Shown here: positions 36,298 through 43,295 of the stretch, one piece after another
Position numbering within the stretch: the first letter of the stretch is position 1
Layout of the letters: every line of letters begins with the position of its first letter
Source of the DNA: Arenimonas metalli CF5-1
GTDB lineage: Bacteria; Pseudomonadota; Gammaproteobacteria; Xanthomonadales; Xanthomonadaceae
Assembly (NCBI RefSeq): GCF_000747155.1
Contig: NZ_AVCK01000003.1
Span: 89,020-153,019, forward strand
Direction: 5' to 3'
Length of the DNA: 64,000 bases
Notes under the pieces: model-generated
The model's database searches: none
The model's input: the letters and a program-made list of their open reading frames with translations, nothing else
Told to the model about the DNA's origin: nothing
Program-made: the position numbers and the translations under genes

Positions 36298-36689
36298 CCT
36301 TCGCCCCGCAGCCTGACGTCCACCCAAGCCAAAAGATGCCGCCCCGGCGTCAACGCAAGCCCCAACCCCGCCAGCACCCCAAGCGCATTGGCCAGCATGT
36401 CGCGTCCATCCCCCTGCCGCGTCGTCGTCAGCGTCGCCTGCGCGAATTCCAATCCCAAGCCCAGAAAAACCAGACCGCCGGCCGCGAGCAGGCACGCTCG
36501 CCAGCGCGGGAACAGCATCACCGCCCAGGCCATCAGCGTGAAGTAGGCGAGGAAATGGCCGAGCTTGTCCGAATCCGGCGGGCCGCCCAGTTCGATCGGC
36601 GGCAGCAGCGACAGCGCGATGCACAGCGTCCACCCGCCAAGCCAAACGCCCAGCCACAGGCGCGGCCGGTGCAGGTCGCGGCGGATCAC
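36285..36689 (-). CDS. VanZ-like membrane protein
   Basis: 134 residues with four membrane segments and the VanZ-family blocks DSDKLGHFLAYFTLMAW and EFAQATLTTTRQGDGRDMLAN. The family is named after a teicoplanin-resistance accessory protein, but most members, like this one, are of unknown function. The start overlaps the stop of the upstream methyltransferase gene (ATGA). The final residues GHRD and the stop come from the REP-like palindrome, exactly as in the convergent cca gene. Confidence 0.82.
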   Translation of the reverse strand: MIRRDLHRPRLWLGVWLGGWTLCIALSLLPPIELGGPPDSDKLGHFLAYFTLMAWAVMLFPRWRACLLAAGGLVFLGLGLEFAQATLTTTRQGDGRDMLANALGVLAGLGLALTPGRHLLAWVDVRLRGEGHRD

Positions 36690-37870
36690 AGCCGCCGGCT
36701 CAGGTCACCGCGGGCGAACAGCGGGCGGATCTCGGCGCCGCGCTGGAAGCCCATCACCTGGAAGCGCTCGCCCATTTCGCCCGGCAGCGTCAGTCGCTTC
36801 ACTTCGTTGTGGCGGTGGTGGCGCTCGACCGCATCGCCGATGGCTTCTATGTCCGAGAGCCGCTCGGCCAGGCCGCAGTTGATCAGGAAGCTGGCCTGCG
36901 CGCAGTAGCCGGCGAAATCAAACCCGGCACCCACGCCCGCCTCGGCCAGCGCGGTGAAATCGACGAAGGCGGTGATGTCCTGCAGCCCCGGCAGGTGGAA
37001 GGGATCGCCGTGCGCGGTGTGGCGGTGGTGGCAGACCAGGGTGCCGTCGCTGCGTTCGGGCAGGTAGTACTCGTGGCGCGGGTAGCCGTAGTCCACGTAC
37101 AGCATCACGCCGTCCTTGAGCAGGCCGCCAACGGCCTGGATCCAGTACGGCAGCTGCGGCAGCACTTCCGAGCGGTAGCCGTCGGCGAAGGGCTTGCCGA
37201 TGTCGCGTTCGATGTGGCGCACGGCGGCGTGCAGCAGGGCATCGGCCGGCTGGTCGACGCGGATCAGCGCGCCTTCGGGCGACAGCGCCACGTGCTCCTC
37301 GAACACCTCGCCGCCGCGCACCACGAAACGCGGCGTCGGCAGCGCGTCCAGCACTTCGTTGGCGAACAGCACGCCGCGCCATTCCGCTTCCGGCGGGCCG
37401 TTGAGCCACTGCACGCGCGCGAAGACGTCGGCCGGCAAGGCCGCGCGCAACCGGTCGGCCTGCCGCTCGCGCAGGTCGGCGCTCGGCTCGAGGATGAGGT
37501 AGCGCGCCGGCAGCGCCCCGATGGCCTGCCAGCGCCGCAGCGCCGCCTCGGCAAAGGCACCGCTGCCGCCGCCGATCTCGAAGAAGTCCGCCTCGCCGCC
37601 GAGCTGCGCGAACACCTGCGCCGCCGCCTGCGCGATGCACTCGGCGAAGGTCGGACCCAGCTCGGGCGAGGTGACGAAATCGCCCTCGGCGCCGAACTTG
37701 CGGCTGCCGGCGCTGTAGTAGCCCAGGCCCGGCGCGTACAGCGCCAGCTCCATGTAGCGGGCGAACGAAATGACGCCGCCGCTGGCCTGGATCTGGCCGC
37801 GGATCAGGGAGAGCAGCTGCTCGCTGTGGGCGAGGGCGGCCGCGTCGGGGGCGGGGGCTTGCCGGGTCAT
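36686..37870 (-). CDS. SAM-dependent methyltransferase, NDUFAF7/MidA family (DUF185)
   Basis: 394 residues. The N-terminal ISFARYMELALYAPGLGYYS and GDFVTSPELGPTFAECIA are hallmark blocks of the MidA/NDUFAF7 family, followed by the SAM-binding FFEIGGGSGAFAEAALR and FANEVLDALPTPRF. The mitochondrial relative methylates an arginine in complex I; the bacterial substrate is not established. The ATG at 37870 (MTRQAPAPD) is preferred because upstream codons lie antisense to the divergent pteridine reductase promoter. It is coupled to vanZ (ATGA). Confidence 0.88.
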   Translation of the reverse strand: MTRQAPAPDAAALAHSEQLLSLIRGQIQASGGVISFARYMELALYAPGLGYYSAGSRKFGAEGDFVTSPELGPTFAECIAQAAAQVFAQLGGEADFFEIGGGSGAFAEAALRRWQAIGALPARYLILEPSADLRERQADRLRAALPADVFARVQWLNGPPEAEWRGVLFANEVLDALPTPRFVVRGGEVFEEHVALSPEGALIRVDQPADALLHAAVRHIERDIGKPFADGYRSEVLPQLPYWIQAVGGLLKDGVMLYVDYGYPRHEYYLPERSDGTLVCHHRHTAHGDPFHLPGLQDITAFVDFTALAEAGVGAGFDFAGYCAQASFLINCGLAERLSDIEAIGDAVERHHRHNEVKRLTLPGEMGERFQVMGFQRGAEIRPLFARGDLSRRL

Positions 37871-37925
37871 GATGGAATCTTCAGGTGCCTGCGCGCAGGA
37901 TACCGGCAAATCCACGGAGCCCCGC

Positions 37926-38660
37926 ATGACCGCCCCCGTTGCCCTGATCACCGGCGCCGCCAAACGCGTGGGCGCCTGCATCGCCCGCCGCCTGCATGCC
38001 GCCGGCTACGACCTCGCCCTGCACCACCGCGCCTCCGCGGCGGACATGCACGCGCTGGTCGCCGCACTCGAGGCCGCGCGCCCCGGCAGCACGCTCGTGC
38101 TGTCCTGCGAACTGGCTGACGACAATGCCCTGCCCGGCCTGGTCGCCGACACCGTGGCGCGCTTCGGCCGGCTCGATGCGCTGGTGAACAACGCCAGCGC
38201 CTTCTACCCGACGCCGGTGGGCAGCGCGACCGGCGCGCAGTGGGACGAGCTGTTCGCGTCCAACGCGCGCGGCCCGTTCTTCCTGGCCCAGGCCGCCGCG
38301 CCGCACCTGCGCGCGACCGGCGGCGCGATCGTGAACCTCGGCGACATCTACGGCGAGCGCCCGCTCAAGAACCACACGATTTACTGCATGGCCAAGGCCG
38401 CCAACCTGATGCTGACGCAGTCCCTGGCGAAAGAGCTCGGCCCCGAAGTGCGCGTCAACGCCGTCGCCCCCGGCGCCGTGATGTGGCCGGCCGAGGGCAA
38501 GCCCGAACACGAGAAGGCGGCGATGCTCGCCAGCACCGCCCTCAAGCGCGCCGGCGACGCCGAAGACGTCGCCGAAGCCGTCCGCTGGCTGCTCCAGGAC
38601 GCGCGCTACACCACCGGCCAGGTGATCCGCGTGGACGGCGGCCGGAGCCTGAACCTTTGA
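37926..38660 (+). CDS. Pteridine reductase (short-chain dehydrogenase)
   Basis: 244-residue NADPH-dependent SDR. The cofactor site is ALITGAAKRVGACIARRL, with arginine in the TGxxxRxG position typical of pteridine reductases and FolM. NNASAFYPTPVG, the catalytic Y-x3-K in YCMAKAAN and VNAVAPGAVMWP follow. It reduces dihydro- and/or tetrahydropterin precursors in the folate and biopterin pathway, which fits folK and folB located 2 kb away. It is divergent from the methyltransferase gene and overlaps the next gene by TTGA. Confidence 0.85.
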   Translation: MTAPVALITGAAKRVGACIARRLHAAGYDLALHHRASAADMHALVAALEAARPGSTLVLSCELADDNALPGLVADTVARFGRLDALVNNASAFYPTPVGSATGAQWDELFASNARGPFFLAQAAAPHLRATGGAIVNLGDIYGERPLKNHTIYCMAKAANLMLTQSLAKELGPEVRVNAVAPGAVMWPAEGKPEHEKAAMLASTALKRAGDAEDVAEAVRWLLQDARYTTGQVIRVDGGRSLNL

Positions 38661-39421
38661 AGCATCCGTGGCTCGCGCTGGCCGGCCTGGGCCTGCTGGG
38701 GGCCTTGGCCCTGCTCTGGCCGGTGACCGGGCGCACGGTGCTGGGCACGGTCGAGGCCAGGGTCGGCGGCGGCGGCGATCGCGCGGCCCGTGCCGCCGCG
38801 CGCGTGCGTCCCGGCCTCGAACGCGACCTCGCCGCCTCGTCACTGCGGTTTGGCGCGCCGGTATTCATCCGGATCTTCAAGGCCGAGAGCGAACTGGAAG
38901 TCTGGGTCGCGGACGGCGCGCGCTACCGGTTGTTCCGGCGCTATCCGGTTTGCGCGTGGTCGGGCGCACTGGGACCCAAGCTGCGGCAGGGCGACGGCCA
39001 GTCGCCGGAAGGCTTCTACCGGGTCACGCGCGGCCAGCTCAATCCGCGCAGCCAGTACCACCTGTCGTTCAACCTGGGCTACCCCAACGCCTACGACCGG
39101 TCGCACGGCCGCACCGGGGATTTCCTGATGGTGCACGGCAGCTGTGTCTCGATCGGCTGCTATGCCATGGGCGACGACGGCATCGAGGAGATCTACACGC
39201 TGGTCTCGGCCGCGCTGGATGGCGGCGAGCCCGCCGTGCCGGTCCACATCTTCCCGTTCCGGTTCGCCGACCGCGCCGAAGCGGGTTGGCGCGACCAACC
39301 CTGGGCGGATTTCTGGCGCAACCTGCGCGAGGGCCACGATGCCTTCGAACGCAGCGGCCGGCCACCGCGGATCGGCGTCGCCGCGCGACGCTACGTGGTT
39401 ACCGAGGCGACCGCCCCCTAG
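38657..39421 (+). CDS. L,D-transpeptidase-fold protein, YafK/DpaA-like
   Basis: 254 residues beginning with TTG (LKHPWLALAGLGLLGALALL), whose last bases form the TGA stop of the pteridine reductase (38657-38660). The rare start would therefore depend on translational coupling. One N-terminal membrane segment anchors a YkuD-type domain with H160-GS-C163 and the catalytic C168 in HGSCVSIGCYAMGDDGIEEI. The YafK/DpaA relatives cut the link between Braun lipoprotein and peptidoglycan rather than making crosslinks. I infer a cell-wall amidase or transpeptidase acting in the periplasm. Confidence 0.85.
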   Translation: MKHPWLALAGLGLLGALALLWPVTGRTVLGTVEARVGGGGDRAARAAARVRPGLERDLAASSLRFGAPVFIRIFKAESELEVWVADGARYRLFRRYPVCAWSGALGPKLRQGDGQSPEGFYRVTRGQLNPRSQYHLSFNLGYPNAYDRSHGRTGDFLMVHGSCVSIGCYAMGDDGIEEIYTLVSAALDGGEPAVPVHIFPFRFADRAEAGWRDQPWADFWRNLREGHDAFERSGRPPRIGVAARRYVVTEATAP

Positions 39422-39446
39422 GCCGGCGCGTCGGGGGCGTCGTGGC

Positions 39447-40280
39447 TTACTTGGGCCGGAAGGCGGCCTGCAGCTGGTCGCCGGCGAAGCCTTGCGGGGC
39501 CTGGCCGTCGACGGCGTAGCGGTAGACGGCGGCGGAATAGACGCCGGACAGCGCCGCCTGGATGACGGCGACGCTGGCGACGGCGATCACGGCCAGCACG
39601 ACGGCGACCAGGGCCAGCTTGCCGCCGCCGAGGGCCGCGGCGCCGATCACCATCGCGATGGACACGATCACCACCGCCGTGGTCAGCAGGCCGAACGCGA
39701 GGCCGATGCCGACGTTGCCGGCCACGTTCTCGCCCCAGGTGCGCTTGAGCAGGGTCATCGACTCTTTCACCGCGTCGATCGGGCCGACGTCGCGGGTGAC
39801 CAGGATCGGCACCACCAGGAAGGTGCCGACGGTCCAGGCCATGCCCAGCAGGCCGATCAGGATCTTGCCGAAGGCGCCGGCGCGTTCGCTGGCGGCCTTG
39901 AGCAGCAGGCCCACGGTGGCGGCGATGGCGGCGTAGCCCAGGATCACGCCCAGTTTGCTGCGCGCGATGCGCAGGCCGTCGGCCACCGTCGGGTCGCCGC
40001 CTTCGAGGCGGATCATCGCGGCGCCGACCAGGGCCGTGTTGAAGAAGAAGATCACGAAGTACTGGCAGAGGTAGAACAGGAAGCCCACCACCGCGCCCAG
40101 CGGACCGATCTCGCCGCCTTCGAACAGGCGCAGCCCGATCACCGGCACCGCGAACGAGGCCGCGACCAGCAAGGTGGCGATGCCCGAGATCACCGGGAAC
40201 AGCAACAGCTCCTTGTCGGAGCGCAGCACGGCGGCGCTGGCCTTGACCAGGGTCCAGCTGCGGGCGAGTCGGTCGAACAT
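39447..40280 (-). CDS. DUF6159-type membrane protein
   Basis: 277 residues with about six membrane segments in three hairpins, the first beginning with a conserved-looking cytosolic FDRLARSWTLVKASAAVLRSD. Similar proteins occur in many bacteria and archaea without known function. The C terminus is a short soluble tail (YAVDGQAPQGFAGDQLQAAF). A 21-bp palindrome lies 27 bp upstream of the ATG, in the position of a possible operator. It converges on the L,D-transpeptidase gene. Confidence 0.75.
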   Translation of the reverse strand: MFDRLARSWTLVKASAAVLRSDKELLLFPVISGIATLLVAASFAVPVIGLRLFEGGEIGPLGAVVGFLFYLCQYFVIFFFNTALVGAAMIRLEGGDPTVADGLRIARSKLGVILGYAAIAATVGLLLKAASERAGAFGKILIGLLGMAWTVGTFLVVPILVTRDVGPIDAVKESMTLLKRTWGENVAGNVGIGLAFGLLTTAVVIVSIAMVIGAAALGGGKLALVAVVLAVIAVASVAVIQAALSGVYSAAVYRYAVDGQAPQGFAGDQLQAAFRPK

Positions 40281-40306
40281 GGCGGTGGCCTCCGTGGGGA
40301 CGCCAG

Positions 40307-40327
40307 CAAATGAACCTGGTTCATTTG
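40307..40327. repeat. 21-bp palindrome CAAATGAACC-T-GGTTCATTTG, copy 3
   Basis: A perfect palindrome between folK (stop at 40383) and the DUF6159 gene (start at 40280). It is identical to the copy at 15951, including the central base. Confidence 0.8.
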
Positions 40328-40382
40328 CTGGCTGGGATGGCGGTGATTATGGACCGGCGACGCCCTCACGCAAGGCCGGAAG

Positions 40383-40874
40383 TCACCCCAGGGCGAGCGC
40401 GTCCACCGCCGGCGGCGCGGCCGCGTCGGGATGCGCGGCCCACAGCGCGGCCAGCGTCGCCTCGCCGCCCGGCACCACGTAGCCCGGCGACAGGTCGGCC
40501 AGCGGCTTGAGGACGAAGGCGTGCTTCAGCTCCGGGCGCGGCAGCTCGAGGTTGCCCGGGCCCTTCAGCACGAGGTCGTCGTAGAACACGATGTCGATGT
40601 CGAGCGTGCGGCTGGAGAACCGCGGCACGTCGCGGCGCCGGCCCTGCCGGTCCTCCAGCGCATGCAGCCAGTCGTTGAGCGCGAACGGGTCGAGGTCGCT
40701 CTCGATCACCGCGGCGGCGTTGAGGAAATCCGGGCCGTCGAAGCCCACCGCCGGCGTGCGGTACACCGGCGAGAAGCGCACCGCGCCGAAGCGTTCGCGC
40801 AGGGCGTCGGCCGCGGCCAGCAGGTTTGCGTCGGCGTCCTGGTTGCTGCCCAGGCTCAGCCAGGCGGTGCCCAT
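40383..40874 (-). CDS. folK: 2-amino-4-hydroxy-6-hydroxymethyldihydropteridine pyrophosphokinase
   Basis: 163 residues. It transfers pyrophosphate from ATP to 6-hydroxymethyl-dihydropterin in folate synthesis. Motifs are AWLSLGSNQDADANL, SPVYRTPAVGFDGPDFLNA and the metal-binding RTLDIDIVFYDD, then PRPELKHAFVLKPLADL (all read from the frame). The start ATG overlaps the stop of folB (ATGA, 40872-40876). The usual 158-residue E. coli enzyme is of similar length. It is the third gene of a tsaD-folB-folK unit. Confidence 0.93.
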   Translation of the reverse strand: MGTAWLSLGSNQDADANLLAAADALRERFGAVRFSPVYRTPAVGFDGPDFLNAAAVIESDLDPFALNDWLHALEDRQGRRRDVPRFSSRTLDIDIVFYDDLVLKGPGNLELPRPELKHAFVLKPLADLSPGYVVPGGEATLAALWAAHPDAAAPPAVDALALG

Positions 40875-41227
40875 CAGGCCTGGCCGCGCTCGATGATCAC
40901 GCCCACGGCCTTGGAGCCGCGCACGGCGCCGGGCTTGCTCAGCTTCAGGCGCACGTGCCTGACGCCGAACTCGCCGGTGATGATCGCGGCGCAGCGCTCG
41001 GCCAGGGTTTCCACCAGCCCGAAATCAGACTCGGACACGAACTGGATCAGGCGCTTGCTGACGGCCTTGTAGTCCAGCGTGTGCTCGATGTTGTCGGTGG
41101 CGGCGGGCACGGTGTTGTCGAACGCCATCTCGATGTCGAGCACCACCGGCTGGCGGATCTTGCGCTCCCAGTCGTAGATGCCGATCACGCACTCGATCTC
41201 GAGCGCTTCGATGAAGACCTTGTCCAT
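40874..41227 (-). CDS. folB: Dihydroneopterin aldolase
   Basis: 117 residues. It converts dihydroneopterin to 6-hydroxymethyl-dihydropterin, the substrate of FolK. Blocks typical of FolB are IGIYDWERKIRQPVVLDIEM, HTLDYKAVSKRL and GLVETLAERCA with the catalytic Glu/Lys regions, then VRHVRLKLSKPGAV. The ATG at 41227 follows GAGAGGTTGCGAGGC. It starts 15 bp after the tsaD stop, so co-transcription is expected. Confidence 0.93.
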   Translation of the reverse strand: MDKVFIEALEIECVIGIYDWERKIRQPVVLDIEMAFDNTVPAATDNIEHTLDYKAVSKRLIQFVSESDFGLVETLAERCAAIITGEFGVRHVRLKLSKPGAVRGSKAVGVIIERGQA

Positions 41228-41242
41228 GCCTCGCAACCTCTC

Positions 41243-42316
41243 CTAAAGGGGCGGCAAGCTTGCCATGTCCCAGCGTGGCGTCACGGTGACGGCCGGGGCC
41301 TCGTGCTGGCCCGCCCGCAGCCGCAGCGCGCCGACGAAGGCGATCATGGCGCCGTTGTCGGTGCAGAAGGCCGGGCGCGGGAAGCAAACGCGTCCTGTAG
41401 GAGGGCCTTCAGGCCCGAAGCCCTTCGCGAAAAGCTTCGGGCCTGAAGGCCCTCCTACAGGCCCAGCCACAAGGGCTTGCAGGCGCTCGCGCAGGCGCAC
41501 GTTGGCGCCGACGCCGCCGGCCACCACCAGGGTGCGGGCGCCGGTCTGCTTCAGGGCGCGCTCGCACTTGACGGCCAGGGTCTCGACCACCGCGTCCTCG
41601 AAGCCGCGGGCGATGTCGGCGCGGGTCTGCGGGGACTGGTCCGAGGCCTGCCAGGCCAGCAGCACCTGGGTCTTGAGGCCAGAGAAGCTGAAGTCGAGGC
41701 CGGGCCGGTCGGTCATCGGCCGCGAGAACTTGAACAGGCCGGGGCGGCCCGATTCGGCCAGCCGGGCCAGCTCCGGGCCACCCGGGTACGGCAGGCCCAT
41801 GAGCTTGGCGGTCTTGTCGAAGGCCTCGCCGGCGGCGTCGTCCAGGGTCTCGCCCAGCAGCCGGTAGGCGCCGATGGCGGCCACTTCGACCAGCTGGGTG
41901 TGGCCGCCCGAGACCAGCAGGGCCACGAAGGGCGGCTTCAGCCCGGGGTCCTCGAGCATCGGGGCCAGCAGGTGGCCTTCCATGTGGTGCACGCCCACGG
42001 CGGGCAGGTCGAGCGCCCAGGCCAGGGCCCGGCCGGCGGCGGCGCCCACCATCAGGGCGCCCACCAGGCCCGGGCCGGCCGTGTAGGCCACCCCGTCCAG
42101 GTCTTCGACGCCCAGCCCGGCCTCGGCCAGGGTCTGGCGGACCAGGGGCAGCAGCTTGCGGACGTGGTCGCGGCTGGCCAGCTCGGGCACCACCCCGCCG
42201 TACTCGGCGTGCAGTTCGACCTGGCTGTAGAGGGCGTGCGCGAGCAGGCCGCGCTCGGTGTCGTACACCGCCACGCCGGTTTCATCGCAGCTGGTTTCGA
42301 TGCCCAGGACGCGCAT
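41243..42316 (-). CDS. tsaD: tRNA N6-threonylcarbamoyladenosine transferase TsaD with a repeat-derived insert
   Basis: Transfers the threonylcarbamoyl group to A37 of ANN-decoding tRNAs, an essential step in most bacteria. The 357 residues include the iron-binding [50 protein letters not shown] and [13 protein letters not shown] with the last metal Asp. Between RLQALVA and [10 protein letters not shown] an extra stretch of about 23 residues (285-308) replaces the few residues normal in this family. It is encoded exactly by a REP-like palindrome (41394-41461) read in an open frame ([20 protein letters not shown]). The surrounding motifs are intact. It is divergent from rpsU. Confidence 0.95.
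41394..41461. repeat. REP-like palindrome inside tsaD, locus 5
   Basis: 28-bp perfect arms (41394-41421 and 41434-41461) around 12 bases, in the GGGCCTTCAGGCCC version with CCTGTAGGAGG outermost. It is wholly inside the tsaD frame, codons about 286-308. Confidence 0.9.
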
Positions 42317-42371
42317 GTGCCTGTTTCTTGGGGGTAAACCGCGGGATTCAAGGATTTCCCGGGATTCAGGC

Positions 42372-42401
42372 TTGCCTGCGGCCCCGGGGCCCGCGTATCA
42401 T
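42372..42401 (+). promoter_or_regulatory. Sigma-70-type promoter of rpsU
   Basis: TTGCCT at 42372-42377, an 18-bp spacer and TATCAT at 42396-42401. The leader to the ATG at 42453 is about 45 nt and ends with AGGAATTCCAC. The GC-rich spacer is in keeping with growth-rate-controlled promoters. Confidence 0.55.
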
Positions 42402-42452
42402 ACGCGGCTCGCCGGCCGTGCCGGGCGAAATCCACGTATCCAGGAATTCCAC

Positions 42453-42668
42453 ATGCCGTCTGTCAAAGTCCGCGAAAACGAGCCGTTTGAGTTTGCGCTA
42501 CGTCGCTTCAAGCGCACCTGCGAGAAGGCCGGCGTCCTCGCCGAGACCCGCAAGCGCGAGTTCTACGAGAAGCCGACCCAGGAGCGCAAGCGCAAGGCCG
42601 CCGCCGCGGTGAAGCGCCAGCTGCGCCGCAGCTCGCGCGACGTCACCAAGCGCCAGCGCCTGTACTGA
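42453..42668 (+). CDS. rpsU: 30S ribosomal protein S21
   Basis: 71 residues, highly basic, the normal length. The sequence [20 protein letters not shown] and the tail [10 protein letters not shown] are those of bS21 in gammaproteobacteria, which helps mRNA binding on the 30S subunit. It heads the macromolecular-synthesis cluster, here followed by a yqeY gene and dnaG. A strong terminator 20 bp downstream will keep most transcripts monocistronic, as is known for this operon type. Confidence 0.97.
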
Positions 42669-42686
42669 GCCGCTGTGCCCTCCAAG

Positions 42687-42719
42687 AAGCCGGCGCGCGC
42701 AAGCGTTGCCGGCTTTTTG
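42687..42719 (+). terminator. Intrinsic terminator or attenuator after rpsU
   Basis: AGCCGGC (from 42688) pairs with GCCGGCT (ending 42714), with a 12-base loop, followed by TTTTTGTGTTT. It separates rpsU from yqeY and dnaG, as in the classical operon. Confidence 0.8.
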
Positions 42720-42743
42720 TGTTTCTGATCCCCGGAGAAAACC

Positions 42744-43190
42744 ATGAGCATGAAAGCCCAGCTGGTTGAAGACATGAAGGCCGCGATGAAGTCGGGCGAG
42801 AAGGATCGCCTGGGCGTCATCCGCCTGATCAACGCCGCGATCAAGCAGAAGGAAGTGGACGAGCGGGTCGAGATGACCGACGCGCTGGTGCTGGCCGTGC
42901 TGGAAAAGATGGTCAAGCAGCGCAAGGACTCGATCAGCCAGTACGACGCCGCCGGCCGCGACGACCTCGCCGCGATCGAGCGCTACGAGCTCGGCGTGCT
43001 CGAGGCCTACCTGCCCGCGAAGCTGGACGAGGCCGCGATCCAGGCCGCCATCGACGCCGCCAAGGCCGAGACCGGCGCCACCGGCCCGGCCGACATGGGC
43101 AAGCTGATGGGCGTGCTCAAGCCCAAGCTCGCGGGCCAGGCCGACATGGGCCTGGTGTCGCAGCTGGTCAAGAAAGCCCTCGCGGGCTGA
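42744..43190 (+). CDS. GatB/YqeY domain protein
   Basis: 148 residues, soluble and mostly helical. The start MSMKAQLVEDMKAAMKSGEK, VIRLINAAIKQKEVDE and KLMGVLKPKLAGQADMGLVS are the YqeY pattern, related to the tail domain of the GatB amidotransferase subunit that binds tRNA. A tRNA-associated role is therefore inferred but unproven. It lies between rpsU and dnaG, a frequent arrangement in Xanthomonadales and Pseudomonadales. The gene starts 25 bp after the rpsU terminator, and a REP-like palindrome follows its stop. Confidence 0.9.
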   Translation: MSMKAQLVEDMKAAMKSGEKDRLGVIRLINAAIKQKEVDERVEMTDALVLAVLEKMVKQRKDSISQYDAAGRDDLAAIERYELGVLEAYLPAKLDEAAIQAAIDAAKAETGATGPADMGKLMGVLKPKLAGQADMGLVSQLVKKALAG

Positions 43191-43198
43191 CCGGCCCT

Positions 43199-43265
43199 CT
43201 GTGGGAGGGACTTCAGTCCCGATGCTGTTCGCCGAAAAGCATCGGGACTGAAGTCCCTCCCACAG
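43199..43265. repeat. REP-like palindrome, locus 6
   Basis: CTGTGGGAGGGACTTCAGTC and its mirror image, closed over a short loop (GTTCGCCGAAAA region). It sits between yqeY and dnaG, 31 bp before the dnaG start, so it would be part of a shared message. Confidence 0.9.
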
Positions 43266-43295
43266 GGTGACTGCCCGCATGGCATCCTGACGGCC

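Noticed and set aside
41394..41461. The palindromes within tsaD and ppc as signs of pseudogenes
   Set aside because: Both frames stay open across the repeats and all catalytic motifs on either side are present, so the genes look functional.
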